DNA from: UBA7803 sp041690675
GTDB lineage: Bacteria > Pseudomonadota > Gammaproteobacteria > Pseudomonadales > Azotimanducaceae
NCBI GenBank assembly: GCA_041690675.1
Contig: JAWLGU010000011.1
Coordinates: forward strand, 5,453-69,452
Length of the DNA: 64,000 bases
Reading direction: 5' to 3'
The notes below the pieces were generated by a model. That model worked only from the letters and a program-made list of their open reading frames with translations. It did not search any database and was not told the DNA's origin. The position numbers and the translations under genes were made by a program. Of the stretch, positions 9,030 through 17,572 are shown one piece after another; the stretch's first letter is position 1, and each line of letters starts with the position of its first letter.

Positions 9030-10124
9030 ATGTCGTTGTTCGACCGTTACCTGTCCCTGTGGGTGGCCCTGTGCATCGTCGCCGGGGTGGCCTTGGGCAA
9101 CGTGTTTCCCGCGCTATTCCAGACGGTCGCGAGCTGGGAGTATGCCTCCGTCAACCTCGTGGTGGCCGCGCTGATCTGGGCCATGGTGTATCCGATGATG
9201 GTGGCGGTGGACTTCGCCAGTCTGCGGTACGTTCATCGCCGGCCGAAAGGCCTGATCATCACCCTGGCGGTGAACTGGCTGGTGAAGCCGTTCACCATGG
9301 CCGCGCTCGGCGTGCTGTTCTTCGAGTGGCTGTTCGCCGATCTGATCGACCCGGCGAACGCGGGTCAGTACATCGCCGGCCTGATCCTGCTCGGGGCAGC
9401 GCCATGCACGGCCATGGTGTTCGTCTGGTCGCAGCTCACCCGGGGGGACGCCAACTACACCCTGGTGCAGGTGTCGCTGAACGACATCATCATGGTCTTC
9501 GCGTTTGCGCCCATCGTCGTCCTGCTGCTGGGGGTCACCGACGTCGAGGTGCCGTGGGAGACGCTGCTGCTGTCGGTGGGGCTGTACGTGGTGATCCCCT
9601 TGGCAGCCGGAGCGGCCACCCGGGCGGCGCTGCAGTGGCGTGGCGGCGGTGGCGCCCCCGGCGAGGCCCGGGTCGCCCGCTTTACCGCTGCCGTCAAGCC
9701 GTTCTCCATTCTCGGGCTGCTCGCCACGGTGGTGCTGCTGTTCGGTTTCCAGGGGCACGTCATCGTCGAGCAGCCCCTGCTGATCGCCCTCATCGCCGTG
9801 CCACTGCTCATCCAGTCTTACGGAATATTCCTGCTGGGCTACGCAGCCGCCTGGGCGTGGCGTGTGCCCCACGCCATCGCGGCGCCCTGTGCCCTGATCG
9901 GCACCTCGAACTTCTTCGAGCTGGCGGTGGCCGTGGCCATCGGCCTGTTCGGTCTGAACTCGGGCGCCGCGCTGGTGACGGTGGTGGGCGTGCTGGTGGA
10001 AGTGCCGGTGATGCTCTCCCTGGTGGCGGTGGCCAATCGGACGCGTGGGCACTTCGTGCAGGCGGCTGCCGCGGATGAGGCGGCACCGGGAGAACGCGCT
10101 TTGCGGGCAGGAGAGGTGAGTTGA
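9030..10124 (+). CDS. acr3: Arsenite efflux permease, ACR3 family
   Basis: 364 residues from the ATG at 9030, chosen because GAGGGA (9017-9022) lies 7 nt before it; an ATG at 9015 would add five residues. About ten membrane helices. The ACR3 signature segment GAAPCTAMVFVWSQLTRGD contains the conserved cysteine needed for As(III) transport, and GTSNFFELAVA in the second half is also typical. Inner-membrane secondary transporter exporting arsenite. The arsC start lies inside its stop region, so translation is coupled. Confidence 0.93.
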   Translation: MSLFDRYLSLWVALCIVAGVALGNVFPALFQTVASWEYASVNLVVAALIWAMVYPMMVAVDFASLRYVHRRPKGLIITLAVNWLVKPFTMAALGVLFFEWLFADLIDPANAGQYIAGLILLGAAPCTAMVFVWSQLTRGDANYTLVQVSLNDIIMVFAFAPIVVLLLGVTDVEVPWETLLLSVGLYVVIPLAAGAATRAALQWRGGGGAPGEARVARFTAAVKPFSILGLLATVVLLFGFQGHVIVEQPLLIALIAVPLLIQSYGIFLLGYAAAWAWRVPHAIAAPCALIGTSNFFELAVAVAIGLFGLNSGAALVTVVGVLVEVPVMLSLVAVANRTRGHFVQAAAADEAAPGERALRAGEVS

Positions 10125-10537
10125 AGTCGATTCTGTTTCTCTGCGTCGCCAACTCGGCGCGCAGTCAGATGGCCGAGGGGCTGGCCCGGCACAGTCTCGG
10201 CCCGGAGGTCGAGGTGCTGAGCGCCGGATCGCAGCCCACCGAGGTGAACCCGTTGGCCGTGGACGCGATGAATGCCATTGGCATCGACATCTCGTCCCAC
10301 GTGTCGAAGTCCGTCGACGCGGTGGACGTGTCGCGGGTCGATCTGGTGGTGACGCTCTGCGCCGAGGAGGTGTGCCCGGTTCTGCCGGCGGGCGTGCGGC
10401 GTCTGCACTGGCCCATTGCCGATCCTGTCGCCGTGGCAGGGGCCGCCTCCACCGACGAGGAGCGCCGGGCTGCATTCGCCGCCGCCCGCGATCAGATCCG
10501 CGCCCGGATCGAGGATCTCCATACCGGTAGGTATTGA
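10121..10537 (+). CDS. arsC: Arsenate reductase, thioredoxin-coupled (LMW-PTPase fold)
   Basis: 138 residues. The phosphatase-type loop CVANSARSQ supplies the nucleophilic Cys and Arg, and the pair in TLCAEEVCP matches the two further redox cysteines (Cys82/Cys89) of the thioredoxin-linked ArsC family. Reduces arsenate to arsenite for ACR3 to export. Starts at TTG overlapping the acr3 stop as TTGA, with GAGAGG just upstream. Its last codons and stop lie inside a palindrome that appears to be an operator for the next operon. Confidence 0.92.
   Translation: MKSILFLCVANSARSQMAEGLARHSLGPEVEVLSAGSQPTEVNPLAVDAMNAIGIDISSHVSKSVDAVDVSRVDLVVTLCAEEVCPVLPAGVRRLHWPIADPVAVAGAASTDEERRAAFAAARDQIRARIEDLHTGRY
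10521..10534. promoter_or_regulatory. Putative TetR operator (copy 2), overlaps the arsC stop
   Basis: ATACCGGTAGGTAT, arms ATACC/GGTAT. Centre-to-centre distance to the copy at 10562 is 41 bp, about four helical turns, which would place two repressor dimers on the same face of the DNA. Confidence 0.6.
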
Positions 10538-10561
10538 CCGGCTCCGATCGCGGCGGCGACA

Positions 10562-10575
10562 ATACCGGTCGGTAT
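10562..10575. promoter_or_regulatory. Putative TetR operator (copy 3)
   Basis: ATACCGGTCGGTAT, perfect arms ATACCG/CGGTAT around a 2-bp centre. It ends 10 nt before the crotonase ATG at 10586 and overlaps an alternative ATG at 10574, which argues that the downstream ATG is the true start. Confidence 0.65.
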
Positions 10576-10585
10576 GGAGGTTGTC

Positions 10586-11269
10586 ATGTCAACGAAGGAC
10601 CTTGTGCTCGCCGACGCGCCTGTAGAAGGGGTGGCCGTGCTCACCCTCAACAGGCCGGAGAAGAAAAACGCCCTGTCCATCGCACTGCGCGATGAGGTGA
10701 CAGCCGCGCTGCAACGGCTCGCCGCGGACGAGACCGTGAAGGTGGTGGTGCTGCGGGGGGCCGGCGGCGCGTTCTCGGCCGGGTTCGATCTGGAGGAGTT
10801 CGCGAAGGCCGCGCAGGAGCCGGGCCTCTACGAGCGGATCTGGGCGTCCGGCGATCCCTACCACCGAGCGCTGCTCGAGTTTCCGCTGCCGCTGGTGGCC
10901 GCTGTCGGCGGCGTGGCGCTGGGCGGCGGCATGGACACTGCCGTGCTCTGTGACCTGCGCATCGCCGGCAGCGACGCCCGCTTCGGTCATCCGGAGGCGG
11001 CCTTCGGCGATGTCGTATACGCGCCGCTGCACGACCTGGTGGGCGGCGCAGCGGCGCGGGATCTCTGCCTGACCGGCCGCATCGTCGACGCGGCGGAGGC
11101 CGTGCGGCTCGGCCTGGTGAGCGAAGTGGTGGCGCCGGAGCGGTTGCTCGAGCGGACCCTCGAGGTGGCCGAGCGGATCGCCCGGGCGCCGCGGGCGCTG
11201 TTGATGCGAACCAAGGCGAAGATCATCGCCCGGGCCGATGTGCGGTTCACCCGGACTCTCGATCTGTGA
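10586..11269 (+). CDS. Enoyl-CoA hydratase/isomerase (crotonase) family
   Basis: 227 residues, somewhat short for a crotonase (usually about 260). The oxyanion-hole segments GAGGAFSAGFDLEEFA and GGVALGGGMDTAVLCDL are clear. It acts on an acyl-CoA thioester, but hydratase, isomerase or hydrolase cannot be distinguished. The start at 10586 is chosen because GGAGG (10576-10580) lies 5 nt upstream. The stop overlaps the thioesterase start, so the two are coupled. Probably repressed by the TetR protein encoded at 7870 through palindromes at 10521 and 10562. Confidence 0.85.
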   Translation: MSTKDLVLADAPVEGVAVLTLNRPEKKNALSIALRDEVTAALQRLAADETVKVVVLRGAGGAFSAGFDLEEFAKAAQEPGLYERIWASGDPYHRALLEFPLPLVAAVGGVALGGGMDTAVLCDLRIAGSDARFGHPEAAFGDVVYAPLHDLVGGAAARDLCLTGRIVDAAEAVRLGLVSEVVAPERLLERTLEVAERIARAPRALLMRTKAKIIARADVRFTRTLDL

Positions 11270-11760
11270 TGGAGCAGCAGGAAAGCGTGGTGCGCTGGGT
11301 GGATCCCGCCCACTTGGGCCGGCTACTGGGCGGTGAGGTGGTCAGCAGTCTCGACTATCTCGGGCGCATCGCCGACGGATCACTGCCGCCGGCGCCGGCC
11401 ATCGCCATGACCGGCGCCCGATTGACCGCCGTGGAGACGGGGCGCGTCGGCCTGGCCTGGCAGCCGGAGCTCATGCACTGCAATGCAATGCGTCAGGTGC
11501 ATGGTGGCGTCATCGCCACGCTGCTCGACAGCGCCATCGGTTATGCGGTGGTGTCGACGTTGGCGCTGGGCCAGGGCTTCTCGACGCTGCAGCTCAACGT
11601 CAACTACCTGCGGCCCCTGCGACCCGATTCCGGCGCAGCGGAGGTCACGGGCCGGGTCATCCGCAAGGGGCGGCGGATCGTCGTCGCGGAAGCGGCCCTG
11701 CACGGCGCGGACGGCAAGCTCTGCGCCAACGCCAGCGCCACCTGCCTGCCGGGTACCTGA
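11269..11760 (+). CDS. PaaI-type hotdog thioesterase
   Basis: 163 residues of hotdog fold; the MRQVHGGVIATLLDSAIGYAV helix (split here as the family's HGGxxxxLxD motif) marks the PaaI/4HBT group, which hydrolyses acyl-CoA. An alternative GTG start three bases upstream would overlap the crotonase stop as GTGA. Pairing with a crotonase and a TetR operator suggests a small acyl-CoA degradation or detoxification unit. Confidence 0.85.
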   Translation: MEQQESVVRWVDPAHLGRLLGGEVVSSLDYLGRIADGSLPPAPAIAMTGARLTAVETGRVGLAWQPELMHCNAMRQVHGGVIATLLDSAIGYAVVSTLALGQGFSTLQLNVNYLRPLRPDSGAAEVTGRVIRKGRRIVVAEAALHGADGKLCANASATCLPGT

Positions 11761-11826
11761 ACGCCCAGGCATCCGTCGCTCGCTTGCTCTACCATCACAG
11801 CGCATCGATGCAAGGAGGGAGCGTCC

Positions 11827-13329
11827 ATGCGGGTTGCGCTGGCCATGATGAGTCACGAGACCAACACCTTCTCCCCGGTGGTGACGGACCTGGCGCGGTT
11901 CTCCGGAACCGGCACCGTGCCGCCGGAAGGGGAGGCCGCCTACCGTATCTTCCGCGGCACGGCGAGTTGCCTGGGGGGATACCTGGCGGTCTGTGAAGCC
12001 CGCGGGGTCGAGGCGTGGGTGGCCATCGCGGCGGACGCGGCACCGAGCGGGCCGGTGCAGCGGGACGCCTTCGAGTACATCTGCGAGCGCATCGTCGCCG
12101 CGGCGGCGGACTGCGACGCCTTGCTGCTGGATCTGCACGGCGCCATGGTCACCGAAGACTTCGACGACGGAGAGGGAGAGCTGCTCGGCCGGATCCGCCG
12201 CGTGGCGCCGCATCTGCCCATCGCGGTGGCGCTGGACATGCATGCCAACGTCACCGATGCCATGGTTCGCCATGCCAACGTCATTTGCGGGTATCACAGC
12301 TACCCCCACGTGGACATGGATCGCACCGCAGCCCGGGCCGCGAGCATCCTGTTCGATGCGCTGGAGGGCAAGGTCCGGCCGGTGATGGCCTGGGGCCAGG
12401 CCCCCATGCTGCCTCACGTGATGCGTCAGGGGACCGACGACCTGCCCAACCGGGCGCTGCAGCAGCGGGCGATGGCGATGGAGAATCAGGGCGCGCTGGC
12501 GGTGAGCCTGTTCACCGGATTTCCCCATGCTGACATCCGCGACGCCGGACTGTCCGTGGTCACGGTAACGGATGGCGACGCCGGCCGGGCGGAGTCACTG
12601 CGCGACGAGTTGCTGGACCGGGCGTGGGAGGACCGCGAGGCGTTCGTCTATCGGGTGGAACCGCTCGCCGACTCACTGGTCCGGGCCCGGGAGCTGGCGG
12701 AGGCGCCGGGGGAGGGGCCCGTGCTTCTGCTCGATCATTACGACAACACGGCCTCCGGCGGCACCATGGACACCACCGAGGTGCTCGCGGCGGTGCTCGA
12801 GGCGGGGCTCGACGAGGCTGCGTTCTTCGCCATCTACGACCCGGCCGCGGTGGACGCCATGGTCGTGGCCGGCGTCGGCAACGAGCTCACCGTCTCCCTG
12901 GGCGGCAAGCTGCACATGCCGGCACTGGCCCGGCAGAGCCGGCCCATCGAGGTCACTGGCCGGGTCCGGTTGCTGTCGGAAGGGCGCTTCCCGGCCACCG
13001 TCGCCATGTCCCGGGGGTTGACCATGAACATGGGACGGGCCGGGGTGCTTCGGGTGGGCGGGCTCGACATCGTCGTCGTCTCGCGGCACCTGGAGCCTTT
13101 CGACCCCGGTTGCTTCCGATCCCTCGGCATCGAGCCGAAGTCCTGCCGCTACCTGGTTCTGAAGAGCCGGGTTCACTACCGGGTAGGCTTTCGCGACCTG
13201 GCGCGGGCGACGGTGGAATGCGCCGGGCGCGGGGTCTGCACCTCGGATTACTCCGAGCTCACGTTCCGCAACGTGCGGCGGCCCATCTACCCCCTCGACG
13301 GGGTGAACACGCCGCCGGCAGCGTGGTGA
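11827..13329 (+). CDS. M81 family metallopeptidase (MlrC-like)
   Basis: 500 residues with both halves of the MlrC family. The N-terminal half has MMSHETNTFSP and DLHGAMVTEDFDDGEGE; the C-terminal half has DHYDNTASGGTMDTT. His and Asp residues in these motifs are likely zinc ligands. MlrC is known for degrading linearised microcystin, but most homologues have unknown peptide or amide substrates. GGAGGGAG lies immediately upstream of the ATG. It follows the thioesterase by 66 nt and converges with the M48 gene. Confidence 0.85.
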   Translation: MRVALAMMSHETNTFSPVVTDLARFSGTGTVPPEGEAAYRIFRGTASCLGGYLAVCEARGVEAWVAIAADAAPSGPVQRDAFEYICERIVAAAADCDALLLDLHGAMVTEDFDDGEGELLGRIRRVAPHLPIAVALDMHANVTDAMVRHANVICGYHSYPHVDMDRTAARAASILFDALEGKVRPVMAWGQAPMLPHVMRQGTDDLPNRALQQRAMAMENQGALAVSLFTGFPHADIRDAGLSVVTVTDGDAGRAESLRDELLDRAWEDREAFVYRVEPLADSLVRARELAEAPGEGPVLLLDHYDNTASGGTMDTTEVLAAVLEAGLDEAAFFAIYDPAAVDAMVVAGVGNELTVSLGGKLHMPALARQSRPIEVTGRVRLLSEGRFPATVAMSRGLTMNMGRAGVLRVGGLDIVVVSRHLEPFDPGCFRSLGIEPKSCRYLVLKSRVHYRVGFRDLARATVECAGRGVCTSDYSELTFRNVRRPIYPLDGVNTPPAAW

Positions 13330-13340
13330 TCCCGATGCCG

Positions 13341-14423
13341 TCAGGTGCCGGCACCGTCGCAGATCTGCCCCACGGCGAGCCATGCATCCTCGGGCATCGG
13401 GTCGCGGCCGTCCCGAGCCAGGGTCAGGGTCTCGGCGAGCCGCGCCTCGCTGGCGGGGTGGGTGGAGACCAGGGCGAGCGCGCGTGGCAGGTCCTCGTCC
13501 TCGGCCTGCAGCTTCTCGAAGAAGCGGGGCAGTCCGTGGGAGTCGATGCCCGTCCCGTTGAGCAGCGCCATGGCCAGGCGGTCGGCCTCGAGCTCGTCCG
13601 CCCGGCTGTTGGCCATGTCGGCCATGAAGCTGGCCACGTCGCCGGCCAGCACGGCGAATCCCGAGGCGTCACCGCCGATGAGGCCGGCCAGCAGGCTGAA
13701 GCCGCTGCGGCGAACCAGTTGCTCCGTCGGGTGCCGCTCCAGGCCGTGGGCCACCTCGTGGGCCAGCACCCCGGCGAGCTCGCCAGAGCCCTCGGCCCGC
13801 TCCAGTAGACCGCGGAACACGGCAACGTAGCCTCCCGGCAACGCGAAGGCATTGACCTCCGCGCCGTCGAGGACGTGAACCCGGAAGCGGTAGGGGGTGT
13901 CGGGTCCGGATACCAGCACGTCGGTCAGCGCCTGCACGTGCCCGGCTCCGGGCTCTCCGTCGCACAGCCCGTAGTGATCGATGAAATCGGCCATGAGCCG
14001 TTCGCCCAGCGCTTCTTCCCATTCCTGAGGAATCGCGGCCGCCAGCGGCTCGGCACCGAACTGAACCATTCCCACCAGCGCCGCCACCGTGGCCAGCAAG
14101 CCACCGCCCCAGATGGTCAGTCTCTGCAGCGTGCCCCGATCGCCGTGATAGCGGCGGCGCAGTCTGGGCTCGGCGGCGATGAGCTTGGCCATGAGCGCAT
14201 GATCCGCAACCGTCAGCCGCGCATCCGGCCAGTCGTCGTGCTTCAGCCGCACCGGCTGGTGGGCGTAGACTTCCTCGGCCATGGCCAGGCCGTTCAGGGA
14301 CAGCTCGGCGATCGCCACGTCGCCCTCGGCGGTGGACACCACCAGCCGTGGGCCGAACAGCCGGACGCGAACCTCCATGCGGCTGGCGTTCTGCCCGTCG
14401 TTCCACCAGCCCCGGTAGTCCAC
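13341..14423 (-). CDS. M48 family membrane metallopeptidase
   Basis: 360 residues, GTG start. The N-terminal domain (1-100; DYRGWWNDG onward) matches the extra domain often preceding M48 peptidases next to DUF898 genes. One membrane helix at about 102-122, then the peptidase domain with the zinc motif HEVAH at 222-226 and the third-ligand helix SRADELEADR near 275. Six nt behind the DUF898 gene, so co-transcribed. Probably processes membrane or periplasmic proteins, like HtpX/BepA relatives. Confidence 0.88.
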   Translation of the reverse strand: MDYRGWWNDGQNASRMEVRVRLFGPRLVVSTAEGDVAIAELSLNGLAMAEEVYAHQPVRLKHDDWPDARLTVADHALMAKLIAAEPRLRRRYHGDRGTLQRLTIWGGGLLATVAALVGMVQFGAEPLAAAIPQEWEEALGERLMADFIDHYGLCDGEPGAGHVQALTDVLVSGPDTPYRFRVHVLDGAEVNAFALPGGYVAVFRGLLERAEGSGELAGVLAHEVAHGLERHPTEQLVRRSGFSLLAGLIGGDASGFAVLAGDVASFMADMANSRADELEADRLAMALLNGTGIDSHGLPRFFEKLQAEDEDLPRALALVSTHPASEARLAETLTLARDGRDPMPEDAWLAVGQICDGAGT

Positions 14424-14429
14424 GGCGGC

Positions 14430-15377
14430 TCAGAAAGCGCCCAGGTCGAGCGCCTCCGCCAGCCCTTCGCCCATGGCCTCGGACTCCTCCTGCGCCTGAC
14501 GGATGGCGGCATAGTCCAGTTGGCCGGTGATGACCATTTGCTCGCCCAGGTGGCGCAGGGTGCGGACCATCACCCAGGGCAAGCCCAGGCCCAGGGTCAG
14601 CACCACGATGAGCGTATTGGTGAAGAAGAACCAGGCGAGGCTCATGTCGCTCTCCGCCAGCTCGAAACTCAGGTCGCCGACGCGCAGGCGCGACAGGGTG
14701 TAACGAAACTCGGCGGCCTGGTACCACACCCAGACCAGTCCGAGGGTCGGCAGGGTCAGCAAGACGGCCAGCAGGAAGCGGCCGAAGAGGTCGCCGCCGT
14801 GGCCGTCGAAGGTGAACGGCTGGGAGCCGAAGCGAGTGTTGTTGTAGAGGTTGCCGGTGAGCTTCATGCGCATGTACGGCGTGTACAGGCCCAGGGTGAG
14901 CACGGCGAGCAGGCCGTAGCCGAGCATCTTGAGCCCATGGTCCCAGCCGGAGCCGTCGAGGCCGAAGCGGATCCCCCGCAGGCGGGTTCGAGTGAGGCGA
15001 TAGCGCCGGGCGCCGTAGAGGGCGAAGCCAGCCAGCACCGGGAAGCCGAGGTAGAGCGCCAGCACCAGTGGCACGGCGAGCACCTCGAGCTCGCTCAGGG
15101 CTGCCGTCACCAGCACGGCGCCGCCCACCAGGACGACCATGGCCTTGAGGAAGCCGACGAACAGCTCCAGCCCGGTGCCTGTGTACTCCAGGCGCTCGCC
15201 GTCGAAGCTGGTCTGGGTCCACAGGTAGCGACGCACCCGAGTCTTGGCCCAGAAGTGGTACAAGCCCAGGGTGACGATCCTGAGCAGCAGGTTCACCACG
15301 AAGACGACGAACAACTCGCCGCCCCGGCCGTGATGGGCGAGGCGTCGGGTTCCGTCCCGGGTGAATGCATCGTTCAT
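14430..15377 (-). CDS. DUF898 (YjgN-like) membrane protein
   Basis: 315 residues with about six membrane helices and the family's repeated pattern: FVVNLLLRIVTLGLYHFWAK near the N terminus, and two later TLGLYTPYM / TLGLVWVWY type repeats. The function of YjgN proteins is unknown. Constant pairing with a M48 peptidase, seen here too with 6 nt spacing, suggests a membrane quality-control or channel role. A 143-nt intergenic gap separates it from the divergent flavoprotein gene. Confidence 0.85.
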   Translation of the reverse strand: MNDAFTRDGTRRLAHHGRGGELFVVFVVNLLLRIVTLGLYHFWAKTRVRRYLWTQTSFDGERLEYTGTGLELFVGFLKAMVVLVGGAVLVTAALSELEVLAVPLVLALYLGFPVLAGFALYGARRYRLTRTRLRGIRFGLDGSGWDHGLKMLGYGLLAVLTLGLYTPYMRMKLTGNLYNNTRFGSQPFTFDGHGGDLFGRFLLAVLLTLPTLGLVWVWYQAAEFRYTLSRLRVGDLSFELAESDMSLAWFFFTNTLIVVLTLGLGLPWVMVRTLRHLGEQMVITGQLDYAAIRQAQEESEAMGEGLAEALDLGAF

Positions 15378-15520
15378 GTCGTCGTCTCCGGGGCGGGTGT
15401 CTGTGGGCGTCGGCGCGGTGTCGAACCGCCACTCTTAACAGAGCTTCTGCCGGGAGGTCGGACCTGCATCACAAAGCGGTGGATTGGCTTTTTCTGCGCC
15501 GACGCGGCACCATCGCGCCC

Positions 15521-17113
15521 ATGCGAACGGCTCAGCACGACATCATCGTCATCGGCGGCGGTCACAACGGCCTGGTGTGCGCCTGTTATCTGGCCAAGGC
15601 GGGGCTTTCCGTGCTGGTGCTCGAGCGGCGTGGCATCGTCGGTGGCGCCGCGGTGACGGAGGAGTTCCATCCCGGCTTCCGCAACTCCGTGGCGAGCTAC
15701 ACGGTGAGCCTGCTGCATCCCAAGGTGATCGAGGATCTTCGGCTGGCGTCCCACGGCCTGGAGATCGTCCTGCGTCCCCAGAGCAACTTCTTTCCGCTGT
15801 CGGACACCGAGTCGCTGTCGTTTCATCGCGAGCGCAGCGCCACTCAGGCGGAGATCGCCCGCTTCTCCGCCGCCGATGCCGAGGCGTTGCCGGGATACCT
15901 GGCCATGCTGGACGGCGTGGTGGCGTTCCTGCGCGACGAGCTGCTGCGCACCCCGCCGAACGTCGGCGGCGGATTCCTCGACCTGATTCGGGCCGGCGGC
16001 ACGGCGCTGCGGGCCAAACGCTTGAGCCTCGCCCAGCGCCGGGACGTGGTGGACATGTTCACGAAGTCCGCAGCTCAGGTGCTGGATGCCTGGTTCGAGT
16101 CGGATCACGTGAAGGCTGCGTTCGCCTTCGACGCCCTGGTGGGCAACTACGCGGCGCCGTCCACGCCGGGCTCGGCCTACGTGCTGCTGCATCACGTGTT
16201 CGGTCAGGTGAACGGTGAGGACGGCGCCTGGGGCCACGCCCTGGGCGGCATGGGCGCCATCACCGCCGCCATGCGGGCCGAGGCGGAGTCCCTGGGGGTC
16301 GAGGTGCGCACCGATGCCGAGGTGGCCGAGGTGGTGGTGGAGAATGGGCAGGCCCGGGGTGTCCGCCTCGCCGGCGGCGAGGTTCTCGCGGCGCGCCGGA
16401 TCGCCGCCAACGTGGGGCCGAAGCGGCTGTTCCTGGACCTCGTGGACGGGAGCCACCTGGAGAGGGAGTTCCTGCGGCGCATCCGCAGCTACAAGACCGT
16501 CTCCGCGTCGTTCCGCATGAACGTGGCCCTGGAGGAGTTGCCGAGCTTCACGTGCAAGCCCGGCACCGAGCCGGCGCTGCACCATCAGTCCGGCATCATC
16601 ATCGGCCCCACGATGGATTACCTGGAGCAGGCGTATCTGGACGCCCGGACCTACGGTTACTCGCGGCGGCCGGTGGTGGAGATGCTGATTCCCTCCACCA
16701 TCGACCCGAGCCTGGCACCCCCCGGCAAGCACGTGGCGAGCCTGTTCTGTCAGCACTTCCCGCCGGAGCTGCCCGGCGGCGCAAGCTGGGACGACCACCG
16801 GGAGCAGGCCGCGGATGCCATCGTCGACGCGGTGACGGCCTTCGCGCCGAATTTCCGCGATGCCGTGATCGCTCGCCAGATTCACTCGCCGCTGGATCTG
16901 GAACGCAAGTTCGGGCTCACCGGCGGCGACATCTTCCACGGTGCCCTCAGTCTCGATCAGCTCTGGAGCAACCGCCCCGTCATGGGCTACGCGGACTACC
17001 GGACCCCTATCGGCAACCTCTACCTCTGCGGCTCCGGCGCCCACCCCGGCGGCGGGGTGACGGGCATCCCGGGGCACAACGCCGCCCGGGAGATCATCCG
17101 CGACGCGCGGTAG
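15521..17113 (+). CDS. FAD-dependent oxidoreductase, phytoene-desaturase/PYROXD2-like
   Basis: 530 residues. The Rossmann FAD motif DIIVIGGGHNGLVCACYLAKAG (GGGxxG region, residues 6-28) opens the protein, followed by ERRGIVGGAAVTEE; the C-terminal FAD segment NLYLCGSGAHPGGGVTG is typical of CrtI/PYROXD2 relatives. The ATG at 15521 is chosen because it puts the dinucleotide fold at the N terminus; upstream in-frame sequence is not protein-like. No carotenoid genes are nearby, so carotenoid desaturation is unlikely and the substrate is unknown. Confidence 0.85.
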   Translation: MRTAQHDIIVIGGGHNGLVCACYLAKAGLSVLVLERRGIVGGAAVTEEFHPGFRNSVASYTVSLLHPKVIEDLRLASHGLEIVLRPQSNFFPLSDTESLSFHRERSATQAEIARFSAADAEALPGYLAMLDGVVAFLRDELLRTPPNVGGGFLDLIRAGGTALRAKRLSLAQRRDVVDMFTKSAAQVLDAWFESDHVKAAFAFDALVGNYAAPSTPGSAYVLLHHVFGQVNGEDGAWGHALGGMGAITAAMRAEAESLGVEVRTDAEVAEVVVENGQARGVRLAGGEVLAARRIAANVGPKRLFLDLVDGSHLEREFLRRIRSYKTVSASFRMNVALEELPSFTCKPGTEPALHHQSGIIIGPTMDYLEQAYLDARTYGYSRRPVVEMLIPSTIDPSLAPPGKHVASLFCQHFPPELPGGASWDDHREQAADAIVDAVTAFAPNFRDAVIARQIHSPLDLERKFGLTGGDIFHGALSLDQLWSNRPVMGYADYRTPIGNLYLCGSGAHPGGGVTGIPGHNAAREIIRDAR

Positions 17114-17183
17114 CCGGCTCGGCGGACCTTGCCCGAAGGTTCAGGGGGATTAGACTGATGGCTCACCCTGGCGGAGCACGATC

Positions 17184-17570
17184 ATGAGCCCGCAGTTGAA
17201 TCACACCATCGTCTGGTGCAGGGATAAGACGCGGTCGGCGGCGTTCCTCACCGAGATCCTGGGTCTACCGCCAGCAACCACATACGGCCCGTTCCGGGTG
17301 GTGGAGCTGGGCAACGGCGTTTCACTGGACTTTCACGATACGGACGGTGCCATCGCCCCGCAGCACTACGCCTTTCTCATCGACGAGGCGGAGCTCGACG
17401 CGGTGTTCGAACGCGTTCAGGATCGGGGGCTGGAGTACTGGGCGGATCCGGCCCGCCAGAATCCCGGAGCGATCAATCGGCGGGACGGTGGTCGCGGGTT
17501 CTACTTCGAGGATCCCGACGGGCACTTCCTCGAGGTGTTGACCCGGCCTTACGGCAGCGGCGGAGATTGA
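17184..17570 (+). CDS. VOC (glyoxalase/dioxygenase) superfamily protein
   Basis: 128 residues with two beta-alpha-beta-beta-beta modules. It begins NHTIVWCRDKTRSAAFLTEI and ends GFYFEDPDGHFLEVLTRPYG, with a likely metal-ligand Glu in the last strand. The reaction cannot be assigned. The downstream lipoprotein starts 3 nt after its stop, so the two are probably co-translated. Confidence 0.85.
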   Translation: MSPQLNHTIVWCRDKTRSAAFLTEILGLPPATTYGPFRVVELGNGVSLDFHDTDGAIAPQHYAFLIDEAELDAVFERVQDRGLEYWADPARQNPGAINRRDGGRGFYFEDPDGHFLEVLTRPYGSGGD

Positions 17571-17572
17571 GC

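Noticed and set aside
13875..15656. A 593-codon plus-strand open frame
   Set aside because: Antisense to the M48 and DUF898 genes, rich in Gln/His/Gly, without a recognisable fold.
15521..17113. Carotenoid desaturase (crtI)
   Set aside because: Fold is similar, but no carotenoid genes are nearby and the C terminus fits PYROXD2-like proteins better.
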